Position numbers and translations under genes: made by a program. Source: Nitrosomonas communis (lineage in GTDB: Bacteria > Pseudomonadota > Gammaproteobacteria > Burkholderiales > Nitrosomonadaceae). Taken from it: a stretch of 64,000 nt of DNA. The notes beneath the pieces were generated by a model. That model did not search any database. It had not been told where the DNA came from and was given only the letters and a program-made list of their open reading frames with translations. The stretch spans positions 1,922,001 through 1,986,000 of the forward strand of contig NZ_CP011451.1 in the NCBI RefSeq assembly GCF_001007935.1, given 5' to 3'. Numbering within the stretch: the first letter of the stretch is position 1; every line of letters begins with the position of its first letter. This document shows positions 46,101 through 54,409 of the stretch, piece after piece.

Positions 46101-48304
46101 TGTTCAAACGTCGACTGGCAACATTGGTCAGTATCTCTACGCCTATCAAGCAGATGGTACTGGATACGGTCAACGACTACAATGGTAATATGGGCGATTT
46201 CGAATCATTTACACTCTTGCATGAATTGCTCGAAGCACAGCCATGGCGTCTTGCTAACTGGCGTGTTGCTTCCGATGAAATCAACTATCGCCGTTTTTTT
46301 GACATCAATGACCTGGCTGGCTTACGTATGGAAGACAGTTATGTGTTTGATGCAACCCATCAGTTAGCGCTGGAATTGATTGCCGATGGCAAGGTGGATG
46401 GCTTGCGCATTGATCATCCAGATGGATTATATGATCCACTGCAGTATTTTCAGCGATTGCAGGACCATGTCGCTCTGCGATCGTTAGCAGTTGAAGGTGA
46501 AAAAGCCGTTTATATCGTAGTCGAAAAAATTCTGGCTGATCATGAACCATTGCGTGAAGATTGGGCTATTCATGGTACTACCGGCTATGACTTTTGCAAT
46601 CTGGTCAACGGGCTGTTTGTAGATCTCCGAGCTAAAACAATGCTGGAGCGCGCTTACCGTCTGTTTACTCATACATGGCCTGATTTCGAAAAACTCGTCT
46701 ACCGCAGCAAGCATAAGATCATGACACATGCTATGGCGAGTGAATTGAACGTCATGGCAGGACAATTGAGCCGTATTTGCGAATTACGCCCCCATACACG
46801 TGATTTTACCACTAACAGCCTGCGCAATGCCCTTGCTGAAGTGATCGCCCGACTTCCGGTCTATCGGACGTATGTGCGCGACGGGCAGGCTACAATGTTG
46901 GACCGCCGCTATGTGGAATGGGCGGTAGCGCAAGCGAAGAAATTCACACAAGTGCTGGATACCAGTATTTTTGATTTTCTCAGCTCCGTTCTCCTGCTGG
47001 ATGCAGCGACTGACAAAGACCCATCTTATGTCGCTGCTATTACTGCATTTGCCATGAAGTTTCAGCAGCTTTCCAGCCCGGTGATGGCAAAAGGATATGA
47101 AGATACTGCATTCTATCTATACCATCGCCTGGTTTCGCTTAATGAGGTAGGCGGTGATCCACGTATTTTCGGTCATTCTGTCAAGGCATTTCATGCTGAG
47201 AACGCTAAAAGGCTGGAACGTTGGCCTTATTCCATGCTCAATACTTCCACCCATGATAACAAGCGTAGCGAAGATGTGCGTGCCCGCATCAATGTATTAT
47301 CAGAAATACCAAGTCAATGGCTGGAGCAAGTGCGGCGATGGCAGCATCTCAACAAAAGCAAAAAGCTGCTGATCGATCGTGAGGAGATTCCGAGTGCTAA
47401 TGATGAATATTTGCTTTACCAAACATTGATTGGGATTTGGCCATTTGGAGAGTTGACTGAAGCTGAGCACGAAACTTTGCTAGCACGCATTGAAGCTTAT
47501 ATGCTCAAGGCAGTGCGTGAAGCAAAAGAGTATACTAGCTGGATTAATCCTAATACGTCTTATGAGGATGGCCTATCAGCTTTTATCAGGAAGATAATGG
47601 ATCTGTCGAAAAAAAATACTTTCCTGGCTGATTTTCTTCCTTTCCAGCAGCGTGTGGCTTACTGGGGGATGTTTAATTCACTCTCGCAAACCCTGCTCAA
47701 ATTGACTTCACCAGGGGTGCCAGACATTTATCAGGGTAATGAGTTATGGGATTTAAGTCTGGTCGATCCAGACAATCGCCGACCTGTGGATTACGTCCAA
47801 CGCCAACATCTGCTAAAAGAACTGGAAGCCTTTGAGACTGTGCCTCAAGATGCACTGGCCAAGCAAGTCCGACAGTTGCTTGATCACATTACGGATGGTC
47901 GTGCTAAGTTATTTTTAACCTGGCGATTGCTGCATAGCCGCAAACAATGGCCATGTGTTTTCCAGAATGGTGCATATATACCCCTCACAACGACAGGGTC
48001 GCGCAAGGATCACCTGTGCGCTTTTGCTCGCCATGCCGATGACATTATGCTGATAGTGGTGGCTCCACGCTGGTTTTCCCGACTCATGCCTACAGCATCT
48101 GAACAGGTTCCTCTGAGCAATACTATGTGGAGTGCAACAACAGTGGAAGTGCCCATTCTTACCGCCGGAGCGCAGGGTGTGAATGTATTGACTGGGGAAA
48201 CCGTGACAGTGGCTCAAACAAATGGCCTACCCGAGCTATTCGCTTCTGCGTTATTCACATCATTTCCGGTGGCGCTATTACAATTTCGGCCTCCAGAAGA
48301 TTGA
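43169..48304 (+). CDS. malQ-treY: 4-alpha-glucanotransferase-maltooligosyl trehalose synthase fusion (MalQ-TreY)
   Basis: At 1711 aa this protein combines two enzymes. Residues 1 to about 720 are a GH77 amylomaltase: LYTIRSERNWGIGDFTDLR, ALRLDHVMGLMRQYWVP, VVGEDLGTVPEEVR and VSTHDLPTLPGFWQG. From about residue 745 a TreY follows: IPLATYRLQLNRNFTFSQAA, YCSPYLKARPGSSHGYDIVD, VDGLRIDHPDGLYDP, STHDNKRSEDVRARI and SPGVPDIYQGNELWDL. TreY converts the reducing end of an alpha-glucan to trehalose; MalQ would remodel short chains to feed it. The ATG at 43169 is chosen over GTG 43154 for its AGGGAAG site. Confidence 0.94.
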   Translation: MDELEKESELLAHLSELAGILPAYTDNWQKRHITTPATQRMLLTAMGFDVSTPEKIITAIEERELRPWRRALEPVSVLRDQPPWVRLVVQDACAGVEWGWRLEREDGRNQHGQFRPQTLAKIETKNIEGVGYTAWRLVLPEHLPPGYHRLSLSYAEKQLGEQLLIVPPATCYQPEAIANSGRIWGPAVQLYTIRSERNWGIGDFTDLRLLLEQWAAQGADVIGINPLHALFPHNPEHASPYSPSSRLFVNILYLDVEAIADFHECEAARALVHTPEFQIRLEGLRATDLVDYTGVAALKLPMLEMLYHYFCEQHLANGSERATAFRAFQAREGDRLYRHTLFEALQEHFHNQDPAIWGWPVWPEPYRYAESAEVREFESQNRERIEFFTYLQWQADLQLGAAGARSLELELGVGLYLDLAISVDNGGAEAWFNQTLYAIGVGVGAPPELHNQLGQDWGLPPFVPDRLREAAYAPFIATLQHNMRHAGALRLDHVMGLMRQYWVPAGVPPTEGAYVRYPFADLLGILALESQRNQCLVVGEDLGTVPEEVRTALSPMNVLSYRLLLLEKEADGSFVAPMNYPAQALAAVSTHDLPTLPGFWQGRDIIQRTQLQLFSSEEARRSAVVTRAQERAYLFLMLEEAGLLPEDATVNPLSLSIATPEFIQAVYTYLAQGPARIMMVQLEDILEVLDQINIPSTTTQHPNWRRKLPLQLEAWGADRRVLALAAAMRQERPHIRPAPILKRRLRIPLATYRLQLNRNFTFSQAAQLVPYLAMLGISHVYCSPYLKARPGSSHGYDIVDHNALNPEIGTKEEFEAFCTALHAHGMRQVLDLVPNHMGIMGSDNQWWLDVLESGPASFYASFFDIDWQPLKEELRGKVLLPILGRSYGDTLESGEIKLSFDEECGSFSVWYYQHRLPVAPREYPRLLRHRLPLLEAQLRPDSLDLQEIASLITAFDNLPPQEATTPDKILERHRDQELFKRRLATLVSISTPIKQMVLDTVNDYNGNMGDFESFTLLHELLEAQPWRLANWRVASDEINYRRFFDINDLAGLRMEDSYVFDATHQLALELIADGKVDGLRIDHPDGLYDPLQYFQRLQDHVALRSLAVEGEKAVYIVVEKILADHEPLREDWAIHGTTGYDFCNLVNGLFVDLRAKTMLERAYRLFTHTWPDFEKLVYRSKHKIMTHAMASELNVMAGQLSRICELRPHTRDFTTNSLRNALAEVIARLPVYRTYVRDGQATMLDRRYVEWAVAQAKKFTQVLDTSIFDFLSSVLLLDAATDKDPSYVAAITAFAMKFQQLSSPVMAKGYEDTAFYLYHRLVSLNEVGGDPRIFGHSVKAFHAENAKRLERWPYSMLNTSTHDNKRSEDVRARINVLSEIPSQWLEQVRRWQHLNKSKKLLIDREEIPSANDEYLLYQTLIGIWPFGELTEAEHETLLARIEAYMLKAVREAKEYTSWINPNTSYEDGLSAFIRKIMDLSKKNTFLADFLPFQQRVAYWGMFNSLSQTLLKLTSPGVPDIYQGNELWDLSLVDPDNRRPVDYVQRQHLLKELEAFETVPQDALAKQVRQLLDHITDGRAKLFLTWRLLHSRKQWPCVFQNGAYIPLTTTGSRKDHLCAFARHADDIMLIVVAPRWFSRLMPTASEQVPLSNTMWSATTVEVPILTAGAQGVNVLTGETVTVAQTNGLPELFASALFTSFPVALLQFRPPED

Positions 48305-48454
48305 ATAAAGGCTTCCCAATTTTATACCATCTGTCTCGTAAAGCTTCCGCTAATTATGCGATTTCCTTGGCTGATATTGCTGGATTCTTTATTTCTATCA
48401 ATTTCTTTGAATTTTACGACAAACCCATTAAGTGCAAACAAACTTTATTTTCTC

Positions 48455-48484
48455 TTGACATATTAATACGACCGGTCATATTAT
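48455..48484 (+). promoter_or_regulatory. Promoter and operator of the TetR gene
   Basis: TTGACA (48455-48460) and TATTAT (48479-48484) are 18 bp apart. The palindrome GACCGGTC (48470-48477), within the wider ATACGACCGGTCATAT, lies in the spacer. The same core recurs at 49111-49118 before the next gene. A repressor bound here would block its own promoter. The start codon lies only 6 bp after the -10 box, so the mRNA may be leaderless. Confidence 0.7.
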
Positions 48485-48490
48485 AAATAT

Positions 48491-49087
48491 ATGCGTAAAG
48501 TGACGAAAAAAGAGCTCAAGCGAGAAAATTTGTTAAATCAGGGGGTAGCCATGCTCATGGGGCATGGCTATCATGGCACGGGGTTACAAGAAATCCTTGA
48601 TGCGGCAAATATTCCTAAAGGTTCTTTTTATAATTACTTTGGCAGCAAAGAAAATTTTGGTGCGGAAGTCATTCAGCATTATGTTGAGCCCTTTATTGCG
48701 CAATTAGCGGCACATTTACAACAATCCGAGATTGACGCGTTGAGCGAGATACGGCGTTATTTTGATGAACTCATCATAGAACTTGAAAAAAATGAGTTTA
48801 AAGGCGGTTGTCTACTGGGTAATTTGATGGGGGAAATAGGCGATACCAGTGAAATTTGCCGGAAATCTCTTCAGTCTGCCGTTGGACGTTATCGTGATTT
48901 ATTGCAATCTGGGCTGGCTAAAGCGCAGCAGCAAGGCACGGTAAGATCAGACAAATCGGCTGAAGAGATGGCGGATTTACTTATAAATACTTGGCAGGGA
49001 GCTTTACTGAGGATGAAAATAGAAAAATCATCTGCTCCAGTTAAGCAATGCTGCAAAGATCTGTTGGAAGGTTTTTTCAAACCATAA
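48491..49087 (+). CDS. TetR/AcrR-family repressor
   Basis: The 198-aa protein has an N-terminal helix-turn-helix (GYHGTGLQEILDAANIPKGS, followed by FYNYFGSKENFGAEV), typical of TetR proteins. The ligand-binding C-terminal half contains NEFKGGCLLGNLMGEIGD, as in regulators of the NemR/AcuR type, where a cysteine near this position can sense electrophiles. Ligand is unknown. The GACCGGTC palindrome in its own promoter and before the following genes suggests autoregulation and control of the DUF4242-TPR pair. There is no ribosome site before the ATG. Confidence 0.88.
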   Translation: MRKVTKKELKRENLLNQGVAMLMGHGYHGTGLQEILDAANIPKGSFYNYFGSKENFGAEVIQHYVEPFIAQLAAHLQQSEIDALSEIRRYFDELIIELEKNEFKGGCLLGNLMGEIGDTSEICRKSLQSAVGRYRDLLQSGLAKAQQQGTVRSDKSAEEMADLLINTWQGALLRMKIEKSSAPVKQCCKDLLEGFFKP

Positions 49088-49110
49088 TTTTTTTTGTGAC
49101 AAAATAAGAC

Positions 49111-49118
49111 GACCGGTC
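49111..49118 (+). promoter_or_regulatory. Second GACCGGTC operator, before the DUF4242 gene
   Basis: The segment AAGACGACCGGTCATATATT shares CGACCGGTCATAT with the site in front of the TetR gene. It follows TTGTGA (a poor -35) and precedes TATATT, so it again lies in a promoter spacer. The stop of the TetR gene is 24 bp upstream. Confidence 0.7.
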
Positions 49119-49152
49119 ATATATTAAATATTTATTTTATAGGAGATAAAAA

Positions 49153-49428
49153 ATGCCGAAATATATTATCGAACGTGACATTCCTGGCGCTGGCGCTCTT
49201 ACGCCACAGGAACTTCAGGCTATTTCTCAGAAATCCTGCAGCATTCTGAACAAGATGGGCCCACAAATTCAATGGCTGGAAAGCTACGTAACGGACAATA
49301 AAGTCTATTGCATCTACATCGCGCCTGACGAAGCTACCATCAGAGCACATGCTGATCAGGGCGAGTTTCCCGCGAACCGTATTTCTCGAATCAAAGCCGT
49401 GATTGATCCGACCACTGCCGAGAATTAA
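49153..49428 (+). CDS. DUF4242 family protein
   Basis: This 91-aa protein (MPKYIIERDIPGAGALTPQE, then CIYIAPDEATIRAHADQGEF) belongs to the DUF4242 group, ferredoxin-like small proteins of which one Streptomyces member (SCO4226) binds nickel. Its biochemical role is not established. The AGGAGAT ribosome site is 8 bp from the ATG. It is likely co-transcribed with the TPR gene 39 bp downstream, under control of the TetR-type operator. Confidence 0.8.
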   Translation: MPKYIIERDIPGAGALTPQELQAISQKSCSILNKMGPQIQWLESYVTDNKVYCIYIAPDEATIRAHADQGEFPANRISRIKAVIDPTTAEN

Positions 49429-49467
49429 TTCCAAAGAGCACAGAAAAAACTTATTAAGGAGGAGATC

Positions 49468-51234
49468 ATGTTCATGCAACGCCATGCCATCAATCTAATA
49501 ATAATGGGTCTGACCTTAACCGCTGTCGGTGTCTCTGGTGCATTCGCAGAGGCTGGCGAAGCGGTTTCGGCCACAAACCGTGCAGCTGCCATAAAATCTA
49601 GCGCGGGTCACAAGCATGATGTGCAATCCGGCATGATGGCTAAGTCAGGTCCGGATGATCAGCGTGCGCCAAGCTTGCTGAATCTGGGTTCTCACACATT
49701 TCCGGTGAGTACGCGCAATAAATTAGCGCAACAGTACATTGACCAGGGACTTAATCTTGCCTATGGATTCAACCATGCGGAAGCACATCGCGCCTTCCAG
49801 AAAGCGGCGCAGCTCGATCCCGCGCTCGCCATGGCTTATTGGGGCCAGGCACTGGTGCTGGGTCCCAATATCAATGCGCCGATGAATCCAAAAGATGAAG
49901 CACCGGCGCTGGAACTCATCCAGAAGGCTGTAGCAAGCAAGGCAGCAGCATCAGCGCGGGAACGGGCGCTTATCGAAGCGCTCGAAAAACGCTATACAGG
50001 AAAGCCTGAGCAGCGAGCAGCAAATGACAAAGCCTATGCGGATGCGATGCGGGAAGTGCATCAACGTTTTTCGGACGATGATGATATTGCAACGCTTTAT
50101 ATCGAATCGATGATGAACATCCATCCATGGGATTATTGGATGCGTGATGGTTATTCACAAAAAGGGATGACTGTAATCGTTACACTCACTGAGGAAGTGA
50201 TACGGCGCAATCCGCAGCATCCAGGTGCGCTGCATATGTATATCCACCTCATCGAGCCGACAAGTACGCCGGAACGGGCAGAAAAGGCGGCCGATACGCT
50301 GCTGACGCTGATGCCCGCCGCGGGGCACATGATACATATGTCTTCACACATCTATCTGCGCGTGGGCCGGTATGCCGATGCGATGAAAAGCAATCAACTG
50401 GCCATCGCTGCGGATGAGAATTATATCGCGCAGAGTCGCGCGCAGGGAATTTATCCGATGGTCTATTATCCGCATAACATCCATTTCCTGTCGTTTGCTG
50501 CAACGATGGATGGGCAAAGCAGAATTGCGATCGAATCGGCCCGGGAAGCAGCTAGCAGAATAGACGATGCTATACTAAAAGATTTGCCACTGACAGCACT
50601 ATTCCGTATGCAACCATACTGGGCACTGGCAAGATTCGGACGCTGGCAGGAGATCCTTGCCGAGCCTGCGCCGCCATCCACTAACGCATTTTTGAAAGGA
50701 AGCTGGCATTATGTACGCGGTCTCGCATTTGTCGCCACAGGACAATTGCAACAAGCCGGGCAAGAGCTGGAGACGCTGCGCGAGATTATGCATGATCCAT
50801 CGCTGGATGGCCCGCTGCTATCGAAAAATACCCCGCGCACCATCTTGCGCGCTGCACCCGAAGTGCTCGCCGGTGAAATTGCCGCTGCGCGCGGTCAATT
50901 CGATCAAGCCATCGCGCACCTTGAACGGGCGGTACATTTTGAAGATGCCCTGGTGTACACGGAACCATTGGAATTCCATTTTCCGCCAAGGCTGGCGCTG
51001 GGTGCTGTTTTACTGGAATCAGGGCGTCCGGACGAGGCGGAAACAGTGTATTGGGATGACCTGAGGAGAAATCGCAACAATGGCTGGGCACTTTACGGAC
51101 TGATGCAGGCGCTGTGCGCGCAGAAGAAAGACGATCAGGCAGCGCTCATCGAAACACGTTTCAAAAAGGCTTGGGCACGTGCCGATGTGGAGCTCAGCGC
51201 ATCCCGCTTCGGACGTCAGGCGGTAACGAGGTAA
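49468..51234 (+). CDS. Exported TPR-repeat protein
   Basis: The 588-aa product has a signal peptide (hydrophobic residues 8-25, cut after AFAEA or nearby) and several tetratricopeptide-like repeats, for example GFNHAEAHRAFQKAAQLDPA then LAMAYWGQALVLG, and later RGQFDQAIAHLERAVHFED. Such proteins bind partners rather than catalyse. Two conserved histidine-rich stretches (NPQHPGALHMYIHLIE and AAGHMIHMSSHIYLRVG) are unusual for a plain TPR scaffold and suggest metal binding. It has a strong AAGGAGGAGATC ribosome site. The operon partner is DUF4242. Confidence 0.8.
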   Translation: MFMQRHAINLIIMGLTLTAVGVSGAFAEAGEAVSATNRAAAIKSSAGHKHDVQSGMMAKSGPDDQRAPSLLNLGSHTFPVSTRNKLAQQYIDQGLNLAYGFNHAEAHRAFQKAAQLDPALAMAYWGQALVLGPNINAPMNPKDEAPALELIQKAVASKAAASARERALIEALEKRYTGKPEQRAANDKAYADAMREVHQRFSDDDDIATLYIESMMNIHPWDYWMRDGYSQKGMTVIVTLTEEVIRRNPQHPGALHMYIHLIEPTSTPERAEKAADTLLTLMPAAGHMIHMSSHIYLRVGRYADAMKSNQLAIAADENYIAQSRAQGIYPMVYYPHNIHFLSFAATMDGQSRIAIESAREAASRIDDAILKDLPLTALFRMQPYWALARFGRWQEILAEPAPPSTNAFLKGSWHYVRGLAFVATGQLQQAGQELETLREIMHDPSLDGPLLSKNTPRTILRAAPEVLAGEIAAARGQFDQAIAHLERAVHFEDALVYTEPLEFHFPPRLALGAVLLESGRPDEAETVYWDDLRRNRNNGWALYGLMQALCAQKKDDQAALIETRFKKAWARADVELSASRFGRQAVTR

Positions 51235-51475
51235 AACCTATGCACATTTCCAATCCTTTTACCTTGTAGCGCCTCCTTTTGGGGTAGCTAATTAATTTTG
51301 CCTTCATCAGATCTGACCAGATTATCTCTAAATTAGTTATTCCAACAAAACGCTTTCTCAACCGCAAAACTGCGAATTAAGCAGTTGCTAACCACTAGCC
51401 AATTGAAACTGTTTCCAAAACGGGTCCACAAAAGCGCCCGAAGGAGTTTCGGTTAAGCAACCGTTCAGCGGGGTA

Positions 51476-51578
51476 ATTTCATTTATCAATCAAACCTGAA
51501 TTTGTCAGCTTCTCTTTGCCGTATTATTTGTACTGTCTGAGGCTCGCCTTCGCGTCATGTCTGATTTAGAAATGGAAT
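51476..51578 (+). repeat. Dispersed element, copy 10 (forward)
   Basis: The ends are ATTTCATTTATCAATCAAAC and CTGATTTAGAAATGGAAT, and the core contains CTTTGCCGTATTATTTGTAC and AGGCTCGCCTTCGCGTCATG. It lies between the convergent TPR and UDG-family genes. The remaining 240 bp after the TPR gene show nothing recognisable. Confidence 0.9.
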
Positions 51579-51619
51579 AAGCTATCACGAAGCCGGAGTC
51601 AGTTTTCTTAATGAAAGAG

Positions 51620-52207
51620 TTAACCGTCACGTTTGAGTACCTCTGCTACCCGGGCTTGAAGAACAGGAATAAGTTCCTGCTCGAACCACGGATTGCGCTT
51701 GAACCACAGATTGTTGCGTGGACTTGGATGAGGCAGGGGAACAATATCAGGCCAGTCTTTCCGCCATGCGCGAACAGTCTCGGTTAACGATGCACCTGTA
51801 TTTGGCAGGTGATAAGCCTGTGCATATTGTCCTAATACCAGCGTCAGTTTGAGGTTTTGTAAGTGTGACAGCAATGCTGCTCGCCACTTTAACGCACATT
51901 CGGGCCGGGGAGGTAGATCGCCTGATTTACCTGTGCCAGGAAAGCAGAAACCCATAGGCAGGATAGCTACCTGCCTGACATCATAAAATATCTCGCGCGA
52001 GACACCCAACCAAGCACGTAATCGATCACCGCTTGGATCATTGAACGGAATACCTGTTTCATGAACCTTCCTGCCTGGCGCTTGGCTTGCCAGCAGAATA
52101 CGGGCTGACTCATGTATCTGGAAAACCGGACGTGGACCGAGCGGTAAGTGTTCGGCGCAAAGAGTGCAGGCATGCGCTTCATTAATCAGTGATATAAGGG
52201 AAGTCAT
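51620..52207 (-). CDS. Uracil-DNA glycosylase superfamily protein
   Basis: The 195-aa protein has the UDG-fold motifs ILLASQAPGRKVHETGIPFN with DPSGDRLRAWLG, LVLGQYAQAY and the final VPLPHPSPRNNLWFKRNPWF. Four cysteines (CTLC near the N-terminus, and CFPGTGKSGDLPPRPEC) could hold a [4Fe-4S] cluster as in family 4/5 enzymes. Uracil removal is plausible, but the substrate specificity of this subgroup is not known to me. The gene is monocistronic. Confidence 0.8.
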   Translation of the reverse strand: MTSLISLINEAHACTLCAEHLPLGPRPVFQIHESARILLASQAPGRKVHETGIPFNDPSGDRLRAWLGVSREIFYDVRQVAILPMGFCFPGTGKSGDLPPRPECALKWRAALLSHLQNLKLTLVLGQYAQAYHLPNTGASLTETVRAWRKDWPDIVPLPHPSPRNNLWFKRNPWFEQELIPVLQARVAEVLKRDG

Positions 52208-52443
52208 GCAATATGAGCTAGGAATAATGGAGCTATCACCGTTTTTTCTATTATTATAAAATATTGCCCATACGCAAAATTGCTCAAGTGAATGAACAAA
52301 AAAGTATAGCTGGGCTCACAGTCCTGATGCTTTCGTCCAGCCGCGATAGACCCACAGCACAAAATACTCAGCATATTATTTTGCTAAAGAGAAAAGATGA
52401 TCAGTTTTATCGAATAAAGATGATGATACATGTCCAACTTCTA

Positions 52444-52544
52444 ATTCCATTTCTAAATCAGAAGCGACTTGGTCGGCTTCACTTTGCCGTATGATGGATA
52501 CTATCTGCGGTTCGCTTTGCATCATGTTTGATTTATAAATGGAT
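52444..52544 (+). repeat. Dispersed element, copy 11 (forward)
   Basis: It starts ATTCCATTTCTAAATCAGAA and ends GATTTATAAATGGAT. The core GGTCGGCTTCACTTTGCCGT and CTGCGGTTCGCTTTGCATCA has a short deletion in the second block. It lies in the 420-bp interval between the UDG-family gene and the lipoprotein; no other feature is seen. Confidence 0.88.
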
Positions 52545-52627
52545 AATGATTTAACAATATGCGCGTAAAAATTTTTTTATCAAATAGAGTCTAACTATTA
52601 GAATCTAATTCTGTGCAGGAATTCATA

Positions 52628-52807
52628 ATGAAGCAAAAGCAGATATTGAGAGCGGTTATTCCCCTGTTGCTACTGCCGTTGTTATCCGGTTGCTGGACTT
52701 TGGTCGCGGCGGGCGCGGGTGCTTATGGGGGATATAAAATGAAAGAGAATGGCTATACTTTACAAAACCCGATTACTAAAGAAAAGGGTAAGAAATCAAG
52801 TCAATAA
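52628..52807 (+). CDS. Small lipoprotein
   Basis: The 59-aa product has a lipoprotein signal (AVIPLLLLPLLSGC) with the lipobox LSGC. The short mature part has VAAGAGAYGGYKMKENGY and a basic tail, similar to small glycine-zipper or osmotically induced lipoproteins. The ATG at 52628 gives the proper signal; five upstream codons in frame are ignored. The next gene, on the same strand, follows after 51 bp. Confidence 0.7.
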   Translation: MKQKQILRAVIPLLLLPLLSGCWTLVAAGAGAYGGYKMKENGYTLQNPITKEKGKKSSQ

Positions 52808-52858
52808 GATATTAGATCTTGCCACGGTCAAGCAGATCGCGATTAGGTGGGCGCATTC

Positions 52859-53977
52859 ATGAAACGGTGCAGTTCTATCATCCTCGACGGCATAAGAAAT
52901 TTTCACCCGTCCTATTTTGCCATGGTGATGGCGACCGGCATCGTGTCGATTGCATTTGAAGCGATGGCTTTTACCGGTATTGCGAGAGCACTGTTTGCAC
53001 TGAATCTGGTTTTTTATCTGATTTTGTGCACTATTCTAACCATACGTATAGTGCTTTTCCTACCAGATGTGCTGACAGATCTCAGGACTTTACGGCGTGC
53101 CGTGCCTTTTTTAACGTTTGTGGTTGGCACCAATACCATCGGTATGCAGCTTGTTACCTTTCATCAAGCGACAGAATTAGCCATGTGGTTATGGTTGGTC
53201 GCACTGATTGGTTGGGTCGTATGCCTCTATTTCATTCTTCTTGGTTTTATCCTGATGCGAGGGAAACCGTTGCATGAAATCGTAAATGGCGCAACCTTAC
53301 TGATTGTCGTCAGCACAGTATCAGTATCCCTGCTAGGCGTTCGTCTTCTGGAGGCAGCGGGTAGCCATGCGGGCTATGCTTATTTTATGGCAGGGAGTGT
53401 CTGGGTACTGGCGTTTGTCTTTTATTTGATGATTGTGACGTTGCTAATTTACCGATTGTTTTTCCAACGATTTGAACCTGCCGAATGGGACGCCCCTTAC
53501 TGGATTTGCATGGGAGCCACAGCCATCATTACCCTGGGAGGCGCCGAGTTTGTCTTGCGCATGCCAGGCTTATCAGCCTGGCAAGGCATCTGGTTGGTTA
53601 TTTTGTGGATCACGGTGTTTGCCTGGATGATCGGAACAATGTGGATTCCTTATCTACTGGTCATGGATATCCTGAAATTCACTCGTGTGAACATCGCAGA
53701 TTCAGCACCGCTATGGATAAAAACTTTTCCATGGGCCAGACTCGCATTTGGCGGACAATGTCACGTCTACGATCCCCCCTGCTGGAGCAGAGTTTTTCCC
53801 ATGGGGATGTATACCGCCAGCACCCTCTCTCTGGTAAAAGTGACCAGCTTTGGCTCATTGGCGATTATTTCGCAATACTGGGGCTGGTTTGCACTGCTCA
53901 TCTGGTCGCTGACATTGATAGGCATGCTGCGTACTGTTTTCGCTGCCATTAACCTTGTGACGATTTCTACACGTTGA
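52859..53977 (+). CDS. TehA/SLAC1-family C4-dicarboxylate or anion transporter
   Basis: The 372-aa integral membrane protein has about ten membrane helices and the family start FHPSYFAMVMATGIVSIAFE. It is related to TehA/Mae1 and SLAC1 proteins, which pass dicarboxylates, sulfite or other anions; the substrate cannot be told from sequence. The ATG at 52859 is chosen over GTG 52847 because AGGTGG lies 8-9 bp upstream. A sequence motif (FPWARLAFGGQCHVYDPPCW) near the C-terminus carries two cysteines. Confidence 0.8.
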   Translation: MKRCSSIILDGIRNFHPSYFAMVMATGIVSIAFEAMAFTGIARALFALNLVFYLILCTILTIRIVLFLPDVLTDLRTLRRAVPFLTFVVGTNTIGMQLVTFHQATELAMWLWLVALIGWVVCLYFILLGFILMRGKPLHEIVNGATLLIVVSTVSVSLLGVRLLEAAGSHAGYAYFMAGSVWVLAFVFYLMIVTLLIYRLFFQRFEPAEWDAPYWICMGATAIITLGGAEFVLRMPGLSAWQGIWLVILWITVFAWMIGTMWIPYLLVMDILKFTRVNIADSAPLWIKTFPWARLAFGGQCHVYDPPCWSRVFPMGMYTASTLSLVKVTSFGSLAIISQYWGWFALLIWSLTLIGMLRTVFAAINLVTISTR

Positions 53978-54049
53978 GATGAATTCATGTAATCTAATAG
54001 TTTGGCTTGCAGATGAGCAGAGTATTTTCGTCATTATTGCATTCCGCTA

Positions 54050-54149
54050 ACTCCATTTCTAAATCAAACCTGACATTATCAGCTTCCCATTGTCCTATTA
54101 TTTATATTATTACGGCTCGTTTTCACGTCATGTTTATTTAGCATCGGGA
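54050..54149 (+). repeat. Dispersed element, copy 12 (forward, degenerate)
   Basis: The left end is CTCCATTTCTAAATCAAACC. The core is diverged (CAGCTTCCCATTGTCCTATT, CGGCTCGTTTTCACGTCATG), and the right end GTTTATTTAGCATCGGG is barely recognisable. It is the oldest-looking copy. The rest of the 432-bp interval before the next gene has no clear gene. Confidence 0.78.
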
Positions 54150-54409
54150 GAGTGCAATAAGTGAACGCATTGCACCGGCTATGTTTCACTCGGCGCACTA
54201 GCAATGGTGTGCTGCACGGGCTCCACAAGCAGAACCCAGGTAGAACAAAAAGCCAGATTTTCTAATCAAATTAATTGATTAAGGCATAGCAATATTTTTA
54301 TGCCAAACCTCATCATGTCTACTCGAATTCATGTGTTACCACAGAGCGTTTTACGTTTTTTTGTTGTAACTATGGCCACGATGGTTGATGCTGATAAGGA
54401 GGAGAAATC

